Source: Alphaproteobacteria bacterium
GTDB taxonomy: Bacteria; Pseudomonadota; Alphaproteobacteria; Caulobacterales; Caulobacteraceae
Assembly (NCBI GenBank): GCA_025359785.1
Contig: JANYET010000067.1
Coordinates: forward strand, 1-64,000
Reading direction: 5' to 3'
DNA: 64,000 bases
Shown: one piece after another, positions 1-9,742 of the stretch
How the letters are laid out: each line of letters opens with the position of its first letter
How positions within the stretch are numbered: position 1 is the stretch's first letter
Translations under genes and position numbers: made by a program
Notes under the pieces: model-generated
The model's database searches: none
What the model saw: the letters and a program-made list of their open reading frames with translations, nothing else
Told to the model about the DNA's origin: nothing

Positions 1-867
1 GTTCGAGCGGAACCGGGCGAGCGGGCTATCGGCATTTTCGGGTTCCAAGGTAAGGACTTGCCAACCAAGGTGGAGACCCGCTGGCACAAGTGCAAGCAAG
101 GCCAGAATATCGGGCCGCAGCAGCCAGAATGCCAGCGCCCATAGCGCCACTGCCCCGCCATAGAACGCCGCAACTCCGGCCTGCACGTGGCGCCCCAGGG
201 TCAGCGCCGATGAGCCAATCCCGATCAGCGCATCGTCCTCGCGGTCCTGCAGCGCGTAGATCGTGTCATAGCCGATGCACCACAGCACCGATCCGCCATA
301 AAGCGCGGCGAGCACCTCGAGCCGGTCGGAGCGCAATGCGACCCAGCCGACCGGTGCACCCCAGGTGAAGACCAGCCCGAGCCACGCCTGCGGAAACCGC
401 GTGATCCGCTTCATGAACGGATAGGCCGCGACCAGCCCCAGCGACGCGGCCCCCAGCACCACGGCGGTCGGCGGCAGGCTGAGCAGGATGGCCAGGGCGG
501 CCAGGCCGCAGACGATGACGAAGGCCCAGGCCTGTCTGACGCTGATCTGCCCGGCGGGAATCGGCCGCAGCGCCGTGCGCGCCACCTTGGCGTCGATGTC
601 GCGATCGACGATATCGTTGTACGCGCAGCCCGCCGCCCTCATCAGCGCCGCGCCGAGCGCGATCAGCCCCAAGAGGCCGAGGTTCGGCAGCCGATGCTCC
701 AGGGCGTCAGCCAGCACCACGCCCTGCCAGCCCGGCAGCATCAGCAGCCAGATCCCCGTCGGCCGGTCGAACCGCCCGATCTTCAGCCACGGCCGCAACC
801 CCGTCGGTGCGAACCGGTCGACCCAGTTGCTGGGCGTTGCATCCGGAAGTGGGGCGGTGGACGTCAT
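1..867 (-). CDS. ubiA: 4-hydroxybenzoate polyprenyltransferase UbiA (3' end cut by window edge)
   Basis: Integral membrane prenyltransferase of ubiquinone synthesis; it attaches the polyprenyl tail to 4-hydroxybenzoate. Translating the minus strand from the ATG at 867 gives an open frame to the left edge, so the C-terminus is missing and the ORF track does not list it. Both Asp-rich Mg-diphosphate motifs of the UbiA family are visible: NDIVDRDID near residues 84-92 and YALQDREDD near residue 220, with hydrophobic helices between. The N-terminal 'GRFDRPTGIWLLMLPGWQG' is typical of bacterial UbiA. The start sits just left of a GC-rich inverted repeat (868-888). I see no sign of disruption in the part present. 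Confidence 0.95.
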   Translation of the reverse strand, partial: MTSTAPLPDATPSNWVDRFAPTGLRPWLKIGRFDRPTGIWLLMLPGWQGVVLADALEHRLPNLGLLGLIALGAALMRAAGCAYNDIVDRDIDAKVARTALRPIPAGQISVRQAWAFVIVCGLAALAILLSLPPTAVVLGAASLGLVAAYPFMKRITRFPQAWLGLVFTWGAPVGWVALRSDRLEVLAALYGGSVLWCIGYDTIYALQDREDDALIGIGSSALTLGRHVQAGVAAFYGGAVALWALAFWLLRPDILALLALVPAGLHLGWQVLTLEPENADSPLARFRSN

Positions 868-888
868 CCCTCCCCTTTATGGGGAGGG
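868..888. repeat. GC-rich inverted repeat (CCCTCCCC / GGGGAGGG)
   Basis: Perfect 8-bp arms around a 5-nt TTTAT loop, directly upstream of the ubiA start codon. Similar CCTCCC-type stem-loops occur between genes at 15880-15902, 60252-60290 and 63661-63687, suggesting a dispersed intergenic repeat family. Confidence 0.6.
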
Positions 889-1032
889 ACAGGCCGGCGC
901 CAGCCGGCCAGGGTGGGGAAGTCGCGATCGCCCGCCGGCGCGGCGCTTGACCCATGCCTCCCCACCCGTCTCGCAGAACTGTGTCCTGTGAGCCACCCTC
1001 CCCAGAAAGGGGCGGGAAGGCGCGCCGCTCGG

Positions 1033-1061
1033 TTGACGCTCAAATGTGCTGCGCCTAGCTT
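1033..1061 (+). promoter_or_regulatory. Predicted sigma-70-type promoter for leader ORF/ABC transporter
   Basis: TTGACG (1033-1038), a 17-bp spacer, then TAGCTT (1056-1061). The -35 is near consensus and the spacer ideal; the -10 is weaker. Transcription would start around 1068, giving a short 5' leader to the 19-codon ORF at 1095 and a roughly 275-nt leader to the transporter gene. Confidence 0.55.
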
Positions 1062-1094
1062 CCAAGGCCTCAGCAACCCGAAAGGAGGGTCAGA

Positions 1095-1154
1095 ATGATA
1101 GTCATCGTTCCAACCGCTCCCCCAGGGTTTGCCGGGCCGCCGCCGCGCTTCTAA
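1095..1154 (+). CDS. 19-aa proline-rich leader peptide candidate
   Basis: Reads MIVIVPTAPPGFAGPPPRF and stop. It is too short for the ORF track. A near-perfect Shine-Dalgarno sequence (AAAGGAGG, 1081-1088) sits 6 nt before the ATG, and a promoter with a 17-bp spacer lies just upstream. The C-terminal Pro-Pro-Pro close to the stop is the kind of sequence that slows ribosomes, and self-complementary GC-rich DNA follows before the ABC transporter gene. The strong ribosome site and the placement are what I see; regulation of the downstream exporter by ribosome stalling is my inference. It could instead be a chance ORF in an untranslated leader. Confidence 0.55.
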   Translation: MIVIVPTAPPGFAGPPPRF

Positions 1155-1342
1155 CTCAACCGGACGGCTTCGCCTGAGGGCCTGAACAGCCCGCTTCGCG
1201 AAGCGCGTCCGCGCGCCCGGGGTCCACTCGGGGTTCGCAGAGCCCCGCCTCACCCAGCTGCCTTTCCTTCGCGCCGTTCGCGCCGCCGTCCCGACCGGAC
1301 GTTCGCGCTTCGATCCCGGCGCCGCCGAATCGAGTTTCTCCC

Positions 1343-3130
<1,788 letters not shown>

Positions 3131-3170
3131 CGCCTTTGCACGCAAGCGCCCGGAGGCCTAGGATCGGGCG

Positions 3171-3683
3171 ATGCGATGCCTCGCCCTGGCCGTCCTGCTG
3201 TCCGCCCTCGCCCCAACCCTCGCCGCCGGCGCCGCCTCGGCGGGCGAGGCGCCGGACTATGCGCCGCTGAAACTCTACGACGGCGCCTGGAAGGCGAGGT
3301 TTGCCGACTCCAAAGGCGCGCCCCAGGTGGTGACGATCGCCAACAGCTGTGCGCGGGTCGGCGTCAATTTCGCCTGCCAGCAGAGCGTCGACGGCGCCCC
3401 TGGCGGCACGACGCTCTTCCTGCCGGGCGCCGCGCGCGGCCAGTGGCGGACGCGCCGCGTCTCGCCGACCGGCGAGGCTGGCGGCGAGGCGGGCGCGCTG
3501 ACCATCGAAGGTCCGGTCTGGACCTTCCTGGATCAGGAAAAGACCGCCGCGGGTGTCGCCTGGACCCGCAACATCAACCGCTTCAGCGGCCCCGATCGCA
3601 TCCACTTCGAAATCGCGGCCTCGTCCGATGGCAAGACCTGGACTCCCGGCCTCGCCGGCGACGAGGTTCGGGTGCAGCCATAG
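3171..3683 (+). CDS. Secreted hypothetical protein
   Basis: A 170-aa protein with a clear Sec signal peptide (hydrophobic residues 4-20, Ala-rich cleavage region near 23-26). The mature part is beta-rich in appearance ('LYDGAWKARF', 'WTRNINRFSGPDRIHFE') and resembles small periplasmic proteins of unknown function that report on added substrate or lipid, but I do not recognise a named family. It holds two cysteines (about 62 and 70), possibly a disulfide. It starts 40 bp after the ABC transporter on the same strand, so it may share the transcript. The convergent neighbour ends 3 bp away. Confidence 0.7.
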   Translation: MRCLALAVLLSALAPTLAAGAASAGEAPDYAPLKLYDGAWKARFADSKGAPQVVTIANSCARVGVNFACQQSVDGAPGGTTLFLPGAARGQWRTRRVSPTGEAGGEAGALTIEGPVWTFLDQEKTAAGVAWTRNINRFSGPDRIHFEIAASSDGKTWTPGLAGDEVRVQP

Positions 3684-3686
3684 GAA

Positions 3687-5522
3687 TCAGCCCCGGTTGG
3701 TCGCGGCCAGCCAGTCGAGGGCGTCGGGCCAGTGCTTCAGGGCCGCGTAGTTCCCGATGTCCGGGAAGACGGTGAGCTCGCTCAGCGCCGGACCCAGCCA
3801 GGCCTCAACCTCGGCCGGCGTCGCATAGGCGTCCTCGGCGCCGTGCCAGACGGTCACCGTGGGCAGCGGGCCCAACGCGGCGACGTCCGTCACCGTGGTC
3901 CCGCTGGCCAGCTCGACGGCGGTGCCCTGGCCGGTGCGGGTGAGCGCCTCGTGCACGCCGAGCGTGATCAGGTCGTAGGTCTCCGGATGCGCCGCCAGAT
4001 AGGCCGCGTCGCCGCGCGATACGGCCGAGGCCTGCATGATCTGCCGCACGATCGCCCCGGAGAGCCGCAGGCGGGTGACCGCGAAAAAGGCCTCCGCCAA
4101 CCACGGGTGGGCCCGCAGCCGGCGTTGCAGGGCGACCATCGGGCTTGCCGTCGGGGCGCCCTTGGTCGCCATCGGTGGGCGCGGCGACAGCAGCAGGAGG
4201 CGCGACGCCAGGTCTGGCGACGCCGCCGCGGTCGCCAGCGCGAACTGGGCGCCGGACGTGAAGCTCAGGAACTGCGCGCCCCCAAGCTCCAGGTGGTCGA
4301 TGACGGCGATCATGTCCTGGATTGCGATCTCGCCTGGCCGGCCCGCCGCGGTGGCGGAGCGTCCCACGCCCGCGCGCTCGGGCGCCACGATGCGCAGGTT
4401 CAGGCGCCGGGCGGTCGCATCCGTGCCGGGCGGCAGCAGGCTTGCGCCCAGGCCGCCGTGGAAGACCAGCACCGCTCGCCCCTCGGGGGCGCCGTACTGG
4501 CGATAGGTAAGGCCACGGCCGTCGGCGAGGCGCAGGTGTCGTGGGGCGGGCGCGAAGCCCGGCGGCGCACGCACCCGGGTCCGGCGCTCGCCGCCATCGA
4601 CACGGCGCCAGAGCTGGCCGAGGTCAGTCAGGGACCGCACGAGCTCGCTCTGGCGGTTGACGCCCACCTTCTCGAAGATCGCATTGAGCTGGTTGCGCAC
4701 GGTGTTGAAGCTGATGCCGGAGCGGATCGCCACATCGCGCAGGGAATCGCCGCCGCACAGCGCCAGGGCCAGCCGCACCTCGGCGGGCGTCAGGCCGAAC
4801 GCTTCGGTGAGTCCGCCGCCGAGCGTCTCGCTGGTCTGGCCGGCGTGGGCGACGATGGCGAGGGTCCCACGCGGCTGCTGGCCGAGGTCCTGGCGCAGAG
4901 CCGCGGGCAGCCGCTCGAAGGTCATGGCGTAGGCGAACACCGGCTGCGGATCGTCGGACACATGCAGGCGCACCAGGGTTGGCGACGCCGCGCTGGCGGT
5001 CACCCGGGCCTGCGCCTGACGAAGGCTCTCGAGCTGGTCCGGCAGGCTCGTCTCGCCCGGCTCGGTGATCAGCCGCGCCAGCGGCGAGCGCCGCGCCACG
5101 GTATTGCCGGCCACCCGCCGTCCGCCGTCGGAAACCGCCAGCACGGCCAGCATGGCGCCCGGGACCGCGTCCTGAGTATCGGCGGGCCCGGCGCGGGCCG
5201 CGGCGCTGCGCGCCACCTGCTCAGCGCCGACGACCATGGCGGACAGGGTCTGAGCGTCAGGATCGGCGGCCCCGCCATCCCGCGCCAGATGGCGCACGAA
5301 GTCGGCCCAATCGTCGGGCTCGGCCGCCAGCTGGTAGAGCGCGCCCACCAGGAGCGCCGCGGTCGGCGTCTCGATGTCTGGCGTCTCGATATCTGGGGCC
5401 TCGATATCTGCCGCCTCTGGCCCGGTCACACCCGTCTGCAACTGAACTCCAACGCCTTTGTCCGGGCGACCCGTCTGGGCCCAGGGGTCCGGAGGCCATA
5501 GTGCAGATGCACCATGAAACAT
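3687..5522 (-). CDS. LuxR-type HTH regulator fused to an alpha/beta-hydrolase-fold domain
   Basis: A 611-aa fusion. Residues about 240-300 form a LuxR/GerE helix-turn-helix ('LTPAEVRLALALCGGDSLRDVA...FEKVG'), and residues about 325-605 an alpha/beta-hydrolase fold ('VLVFHGGLGASLLPPG', 'PERAGVGRS'). At the nucleophile elbow the usual GxSxG reads SFTSG and the usual catalytic Gly-His reads Gly-Asn (IGNYAAL); an acid (WHGAEDAY) remains. It is therefore probably a ligand sensor rather than an enzyme. The N-terminus carries a short repeated IETPD-like stretch. The start is uncertain: the 5522 ATG has no good ribosome site, while a TTG at 5441 has GGAG 5 nt before it. It is divergent from the secreted protein at 5578. 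Confidence 0.8.
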   Translation of the reverse strand: MFHGASALWPPDPWAQTGRPDKGVGVQLQTGVTGPEAADIEAPDIETPDIETPTAALLVGALYQLAAEPDDWADFVRHLARDGGAADPDAQTLSAMVVGAEQVARSAAARAGPADTQDAVPGAMLAVLAVSDGGRRVAGNTVARRSPLARLITEPGETSLPDQLESLRQAQARVTASAASPTLVRLHVSDDPQPVFAYAMTFERLPAALRQDLGQQPRGTLAIVAHAGQTSETLGGGLTEAFGLTPAEVRLALALCGGDSLRDVAIRSGISFNTVRNQLNAIFEKVGVNRQSELVRSLTDLGQLWRRVDGGERRTRVRAPPGFAPAPRHLRLADGRGLTYRQYGAPEGRAVLVFHGGLGASLLPPGTDATARRLNLRIVAPERAGVGRSATAAGRPGEIAIQDMIAVIDHLELGGAQFLSFTSGAQFALATAAASPDLASRLLLLSPRPPMATKGAPTASPMVALQRRLRAHPWLAEAFFAVTRLRLSGAIVRQIMQASAVSRGDAAYLAAHPETYDLITLGVHEALTRTGQGTAVELASGTTVTDVAALGPLPTVTVWHGAEDAYATPAEVEAWLGPALSELTVFPDIGNYAALKHWPDALDWLAATNRG

Positions 5523-5577
5523 GTCCGGCAGTGTTGCTAGTCAGCAAGCGTCTGAAATGTTCCAAGGAATCGTCATC

Positions 5578-6657
5578 GTGCACCCGTCGCTTCGCCTGCC
5601 CGCCGCCGTCCTCGCGCTGACCGCGATGCTGGCGACCGGAACCGCCGTCCAGGCCCTGCCGTTCGGACCCTCCGGACCCAAGTCGGTCGAGCTCGCGCCG
5701 GACAACACCGCGGACGCGATCACCCACTTCACGCCCACCGCCGTGCAGAGCCTGAAGGGCGTCCACCGGATCGCGATTTCGCAGCTCCAGGTCGAATACG
5801 TGACCCGCTCGCAGGGGCTGACGCGCAAGGAACGCAACCAGGTGACAGTGCAATACGGCCTGAAGCCGCCGTCGGACGCCGGCCTGCAGGCGGCGACCGA
5901 CAAGCTCTACGACCACCTCGTGGCCCAGTTGCAGGCGGCGGGCTTCGAGGTCGCGCCGCGCGCCGAGATCGAGGCGGCGCCGAGCTGGCGCAAGCTGGCC
6001 AGCGTCGGCAAACCCAGTGGCGGCGAGTTCAAGAGCGAGAGCGGCTCGGGCCGGCTGTTCGTGGCCGGCGCGGGACCCTACTACTTCTATCCCGGCGACC
6101 TGCACCTGGGGACCGCCGCCATCGGCTGGGGCTTTTCCCAGGCCCACATCACCGAACAGGCGCTGGGAACGGAACTGAACGCCGCGGTCGTCACCGTGCG
6201 ACTGGTCGTGGGCATCCGCGAAACCGACCGCCACAGCCAGATGTTCGCCCTGCTGCGCACGGCCTCCAGCTTCATGGGCGACCCGCGCATCAACGTCGAG
6301 GCGCCGGCCTCCGGCCTCTTTGTCATGACCCCGGGCAAGGGCCACGGGATGACCAATGCCGCCGGTCGCGCCGCCTTCACGGTCAAGGACGACCTGCTGT
6401 TCCACGAAGACCTGATGTCGGCCACGCTGAAGGACACCGGCGGCGCGGCCAGCACGGCCGGCAACATCGCGTCATCGGCGCTGTTCGCCGGCGCCATCCT
6501 CGCCAACATGGCCGGCGGCGGCATCGGGATGAAGCTCTACAAGAGCTACAAGTTCGACGCTGAGCCGCCGGAGGCCGACTACCTGGCCGCCGTCGACCGC
6601 AATCTCGCCGGCGTCGAGGACGCCATGGTGGCGCAGCTCAAGGCCGCGGCGCAGTAG
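5578..6657 (+). CDS. Secreted hypothetical protein
   Basis: I chose the GTG at 5578 because AAGGA lies 9 nt upstream and the protein then begins directly with a signal peptide (MHPSLRLPAAVLALTAMLATG...VQA), giving about 359 aa; the track's ORF starts at 5521. The mature protein contains several Gly/Ala-rich hydrophobic stretches, including one near 300-325 ('SALFAGAILANMAGGGIGMKLY') that may insert in a membrane. I do not recognise a family. It is divergent from the LuxR/hydrolase fusion, which could control it. The intergenic DNA contains TTGCT-AGTC-AGCAA, a 5-bp inverted repeat at 5534-5547. Confidence 0.65.
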   Translation: MHPSLRLPAAVLALTAMLATGTAVQALPFGPSGPKSVELAPDNTADAITHFTPTAVQSLKGVHRIAISQLQVEYVTRSQGLTRKERNQVTVQYGLKPPSDAGLQAATDKLYDHLVAQLQAAGFEVAPRAEIEAAPSWRKLASVGKPSGGEFKSESGSGRLFVAGAGPYYFYPGDLHLGTAAIGWGFSQAHITEQALGTELNAAVVTVRLVVGIRETDRHSQMFALLRTASSFMGDPRINVEAPASGLFVMTPGKGHGMTNAAGRAAFTVKDDLLFHEDLMSATLKDTGGAASTAGNIASSALFAGAILANMAGGGIGMKLYKSYKFDAEPPEADYLAAVDRNLAGVEDAMVAQLKAAAQ

Positions 6658-6745
6658 CGGCCCTTCGGATGGCGCAATCACAACTGGCGGTAGCGCTCTG
6701 AAAAAAGGCGTGTAAGTCTCAGGCCACAGTCCGGGGGGAAATTCC

Positions 6746-7561
6746 ATGTCCGACATCGTCGCGAGCCTGCGCACGAGTAGTGAAAAGACCTACGGGACGA
6801 TCGCGGTCGTTCTGGGCGTCCTGATCTGGATCCTCTTCGGCTTGAGCCTCTGGGCAGCGTTCAAGGTGGCCAACAGCGAGGTGATCGGCGTCCTCGCCGT
6901 CTACCTTGTCTATGGGATTGTGATCTGGCTCGGCTATCTGATCGCCGGCGTGATCTATCGCGCCACCGCCTTCGGCAACATGATCCTGCTGAGTCCCAAC
7001 CAGTTCGCGCACCTCTATGAGATGGTGGAGACCGGCGCCAAGGAGCTGGGCCTCAGCCCGACGCCCAGAACCTTCCTCTACAACTCCAACGGTCTCTTCA
7101 ACGCCTTTGCCCGACGGCTGATGGGCGGCCGCTATGTCTTCCTGACCTCCGCCTTGGTGGACGCCAGCGATGACGAGCAGGTGCGCTTTGTGATCGGCCA
7201 CGAGCTCGGCCACCACGCCGCGGGCCACCTGAACCCGTGGCTGAACTTCCTGAAGATGCCGGCCTATGTCGTGCCCTTCCTGATGCCCGCCTATTCCCGG
7301 GCGCGGGAATACAGTTGCGACAGCATCGGGGCTCACCTGTCGAAGGACCCGGTCGCCTCGCGCAGCGCCTTGCAGATGCTGGGCTGCGGCTGTCGGCGGC
7401 TGAATGGCGCCATGAGCTGCGAGGCCTTCGTCGCCCAGGAGGCGATGGTGCCGCCCGTCGCTGGCTTCGTCGCCGAGATCTTTCGCAGCCACCCGCGCCT
7501 CACCCGCCGGGTCGCGGCGATCCAGGGCGAGGCCCGAGCCCGCTCAGCCTCGCGGTCCTAA
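6746..7561 (+). CDS. M48-family membrane zinc metalloprotease (HtpX-like)
   Basis: 271 aa. Two N-terminal membrane helices (about 17-40 and 48-72) precede a catalytic domain with the zinc motif HELGHH (about 151-156) and a downstream third ligand in 'REYSCDSIG', the ExxxD pattern of M48 proteases. The family degrades misfolded or damaged membrane proteins at the inner membrane. The length matches HtpX-type proteins, but the C-terminal region differs enough that I do not assign htpX. A strong ribosome site (GGGGGGAAA) precedes the ATG. It ends with a 4-bp convergent overlap with ycaQ. Confidence 0.85.
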   Translation: MSDIVASLRTSSEKTYGTIAVVLGVLIWILFGLSLWAAFKVANSEVIGVLAVYLVYGIVIWLGYLIAGVIYRATAFGNMILLSPNQFAHLYEMVETGAKELGLSPTPRTFLYNSNGLFNAFARRLMGGRYVFLTSALVDASDDEQVRFVIGHELGHHAAGHLNPWLNFLKMPAYVVPFLMPAYSRAREYSCDSIGAHLSKDPVASRSALQMLGCGCRRLNGAMSCEAFVAQEAMVPPVAGFVAEIFRSHPRLTRRVAAIQGEARARSASRS

Positions 7562-8763
7562 CCGAGCGTTGAAGCGAGCGCTGCCGCCAGGTCGCCCTTC
7601 GGCTCCACGCGCACGCGCTCCAGTCCCAGCCAGCCGGCCATCAGTTTGAGCTCTTCGGCGAGGCGCACCGGGGTGGCGTCGCTGGCCCAGGGCTCGGCGT
7701 GGCTGGCCTGGACGATCAGGACGCCGGCCTTGCGGTCGCTCTTCAGGTCCACCCGCGCGGTCAGCGCATCACCCTCCAGGAACGGCAGGACATAGTAGCC
7801 GTGGGTGCGCTTCTCGGCGGGCGTGTAGATCTCGATCCGATAGCGGACGCCGAACATCCGCTCGGTGCGCTCGCGGAACCAGATCAGGTTGTCGAAGGGC
7901 GACAGCAGCGCGCTCGCGTCCACCTTGCGCGGCCAGCGCGCGGCGGGGTCGAGATAGGCCGGTTCGCGCCAGCCCTGCACGGTGACCGGGATCATTTCGC
8001 CGGCCTCGACCAGCTCGGCCATCCGCGCCTTGGCGCCGTCGACCGGCATACGGAAATAGTCGCGCAGGTCTTTCGAGGTGGCGACGCCCATGGCGCGGAT
8101 CGCCTGGCGGTAGAGCGCGCGGTGGGCGTCCTCGCGGCTGGGCGTCGGCAGGTTGACGATGGCGCTCGGCAGCACGGTTTCCGGCAGGCCGTAGACCCGC
8201 TCGAAGGTCCCGCGCCGGGTGGCGGTGGTGAGTTCGCCGGTCCAGAACAGGCACTCGACGGCGCGCTTGGCCTCACTCCAGCCCCACCAGCCGCCCCGGC
8301 CCTTCTGACCCATCTCCAGCTCGGAGGCGCTCATCGGCCCGCGCGCCTGAATCTCGGCCAGCACCTTGTCCACGAATTCGCGCCGTTCGCGCAGGAACTG
8401 GCCGACGCCCTTCCAGACTCCCACCCCGTCGTGGGCGTCCTGCATCCGCCAGCGGAACAGCGGCTGGCTGGCCAGCGGCAGCAGGGACGCCTCGTGCGCC
8501 CAGTATTCGAAGAGCGGCCGGGTCTTCGCCCAGGCGACATCCTCCAGCATCGCGCGGGGATAGGCGCCGAGCCGCGAGAACGCCGGCAGGTAGTGCGTGC
8601 GGGAGACTACGTTGACGCTGTCGATCTGCACCACGCCCAACCGATCGACCAGCTTGACGAGTTGGCGTTTGGCGACCGCTCCGGAGGGCCTTGGCGTCGC
8701 GAACCCCTGCGCGCCCAGCGCGATGCGGCGGGCCTCGCCGGCCGTCAGTTTTTCCTTGGCCAT
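7558..8763 (-). CDS. ycaQ: YcaQ-type winged-helix DNA glycosylase (crosslink repair family)
   Basis: A 401-aa protein of the HTH_42/YcaQ family, whose characterised E. coli member unhooks DNA interstrand crosslinks and alkylated purines. The family's N-terminal block 'LVDRLGVVQIDSVNVVSRTHYLPAFSRLG' is present, and the conserved region 'LLSPFDNLIWFRERTERMFGVRYRIEIYTPAEKRTHGYYVLPFL' is complete. Length is normal. A LexA box of the alphaproteobacterial type lies 50 bp upstream and overlaps a plausible promoter, so this repair gene is probably part of the SOS response. It is transcribed alone: ppk2 ends 170 bp upstream and the protease gene converges on its 3' end. Confidence 0.87.
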   Translation of the reverse strand: MAKEKLTAGEARRIALGAQGFATPRPSGAVAKRQLVKLVDRLGVVQIDSVNVVSRTHYLPAFSRLGAYPRAMLEDVAWAKTRPLFEYWAHEASLLPLASQPLFRWRMQDAHDGVGVWKGVGQFLRERREFVDKVLAEIQARGPMSASELEMGQKGRGGWWGWSEAKRAVECLFWTGELTTATRRGTFERVYGLPETVLPSAIVNLPTPSREDAHRALYRQAIRAMGVATSKDLRDYFRMPVDGAKARMAELVEAGEMIPVTVQGWREPAYLDPAARWPRKVDASALLSPFDNLIWFRERTERMFGVRYRIEIYTPAEKRTHGYYVLPFLEGDALTARVDLKSDRKAGVLIVQASHAEPWASDATPVRLAEELKLMAGWLGLERVRVEPKGDLAAALASTLG

Positions 8764-8812
8764 GAGCGTTCGCAGGTCCGCTTAGAATCGTGATTTCGCA
8801 AGTCTATCGAGC

Positions 8813-8827
8813 GAACAAAGAAAGAAC
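8813..8827 (-). promoter_or_regulatory. LexA (SOS) box upstream of ycaQ
   Basis: The plus strand reads GAAC-AAAGAAA-GAAC; on the gene's strand this is GTTC-N7-GTTC, the direct-repeat LexA site of alphaproteobacteria. It overlaps a promoter-like TTGTTC-N17-TAGACT on the minus strand, so bound LexA would block RNA polymerase. The AT-rich spacer resembles the second box at 15257-15271. Confidence 0.75.
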
Positions 8828-8933
8828 AATGATGGCCTTAACAATGGTTAACGGCTTAACCAGTCTTAGGGGTTCGGTAAGAACAAATTAAGAATTTGCG
8901 CTGGTCTAACATCGGTCTTGCCGGGTCACCGGC

Positions 8934-9695
8934 TCAGCGTTCCAGCCGCCCGTCGCCGAGCGCCTCCACATCGAATTCGTAGAGCACGCGCGGGTCCGGC
9001 TTTTCAATATCGTTGGCGATGTCCTTGGGCGCGAGCGTCCGCAGGATATGGCGCAGGATCGCCAGCCGCGCGGGCTTCTTCTTGTCGGTGTGGATAATGG
9101 TCCAGGGCGCCGCGGGCGTGTGGGTCCGGCGCAGCATCTCGTCGCGAGCCTCGGAATAGGCATCCCATTTCTTCTGGGCGACCTTGTCCAGCGGACTGGT
9201 CTTCAGCCCCTTCAGTGGATCGTCCTTGCGGGACTTCAGCCGCTTGGCCTGCTCGGCCTTGGAGATGTCCAGCCACAACTTGACGATCTGGATGCCGCTC
9301 TCGGCCAGCAGGGCTTCGAAGCGCGGCGCGTCGCGTAGGAAAGCCTCGTGTTCGGCGGGGCTGCAGTAGCCCATGACCGCCTCGACGCCGCCGCGATTGT
9401 ACCAGGAGCGGTTGAGGATGGTGAGTTCGCCCCCGGCCGGCAGGTGAGCGACGTAGCGCTGGAAATACCACTCCGTCCGCTGGCGCTCGGTGGGCTTGGG
9501 CAGGGCGATGACGCGGGTGTGGCGCACGGACAGATGTTCAACGATCCGCTTGATCGCCCCGTCCTTGCCGGCCGTGTCGCGGCCCTCGAAGATGATCAGC
9601 GCCCGCTCGCCCGAGACCATGGCCGCCTGCTGATAGCGCACGAGACCCACCTGCAGGGCTTCGAGCTGGTGGGTGTAGCTGTGGTCTTTGCTCAT
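8934..9695 (-). CDS. ppk2: Polyphosphate kinase 2 (PPK2 family)
   Basis: 253 aa, normal for single-domain PPK2. These enzymes phosphorylate nucleoside di- or monophosphates from polyphosphate, or run in reverse, in the cytoplasm. The Walker A-like loop EGRDTAGKDGAI (about 37-48), the motif NRSWYNRGGVE (about 95-105) and the lid region 'LWLDISKAEQAKRLKSRKDDPLKGLK' are all recognisable, placing it with the PA0141-like class. Start at the ATG of MSKDHSYTH. It is divergent from rsmE with 47 bp between. Substrate (ADP, GDP or NMP) cannot be decided here. Confidence 0.92.
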   Translation of the reverse strand: MSKDHSYTHQLEALQVGLVRYQQAAMVSGERALIIFEGRDTAGKDGAIKRIVEHLSVRHTRVIALPKPTERQRTEWYFQRYVAHLPAGGELTILNRSWYNRGGVEAVMGYCSPAEHEAFLRDAPRFEALLAESGIQIVKLWLDISKAEQAKRLKSRKDDPLKGLKTSPLDKVAQKKWDAYSEARDEMLRRTHTPAAPWTIIHTDKKKPARLAILRHILRTLAPKDIANDIEKPDPRVLYEFDVEALGDGRLER

Positions 9696-9742
9696 GTCTG
9701 GAACCCTATGCCCGAAGCCGTCGGTGACGCTAGAACGAGCGG

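Larger units (their letters stand above)
868..1342. other. 475-bp intergenic region: inverted repeats, promoter, leader ORF and possible attenuator
   Basis: Lies between the divergent ubiA and ABC-transporter genes. The left part holds CCTCCC-type inverted repeats (868-888; a related one near 993-1010). The middle holds a sigma-70-like promoter and a 19-codon ORF, listed separately. The 190 bp after that ORF hold GC-rich self-complementary stretches, for example CGCTTCGCGAAGCG near 1192-1205 and CGGGG...CCCCG near 1228-1246, which could fold as transcript hairpins before the transporter start. The long ORFs in the track here (864..1253, 488..991, 694..1098) are GC-driven shadows. Confidence 0.6.

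Noticed and set aside
3732-5501. 589-aa ORF antisense to the LuxR/hydrolase fusion
   Set aside because: No recognisable domain, biased composition; the opposite strand encodes clear HTH and hydrolase segments.
8830-8900. TTAA pairs resembling CtrA sites upstream of ycaQ
   Set aside because: Spacings are N4 and N6 instead of the N7 of TTAA-N7-TTAA.
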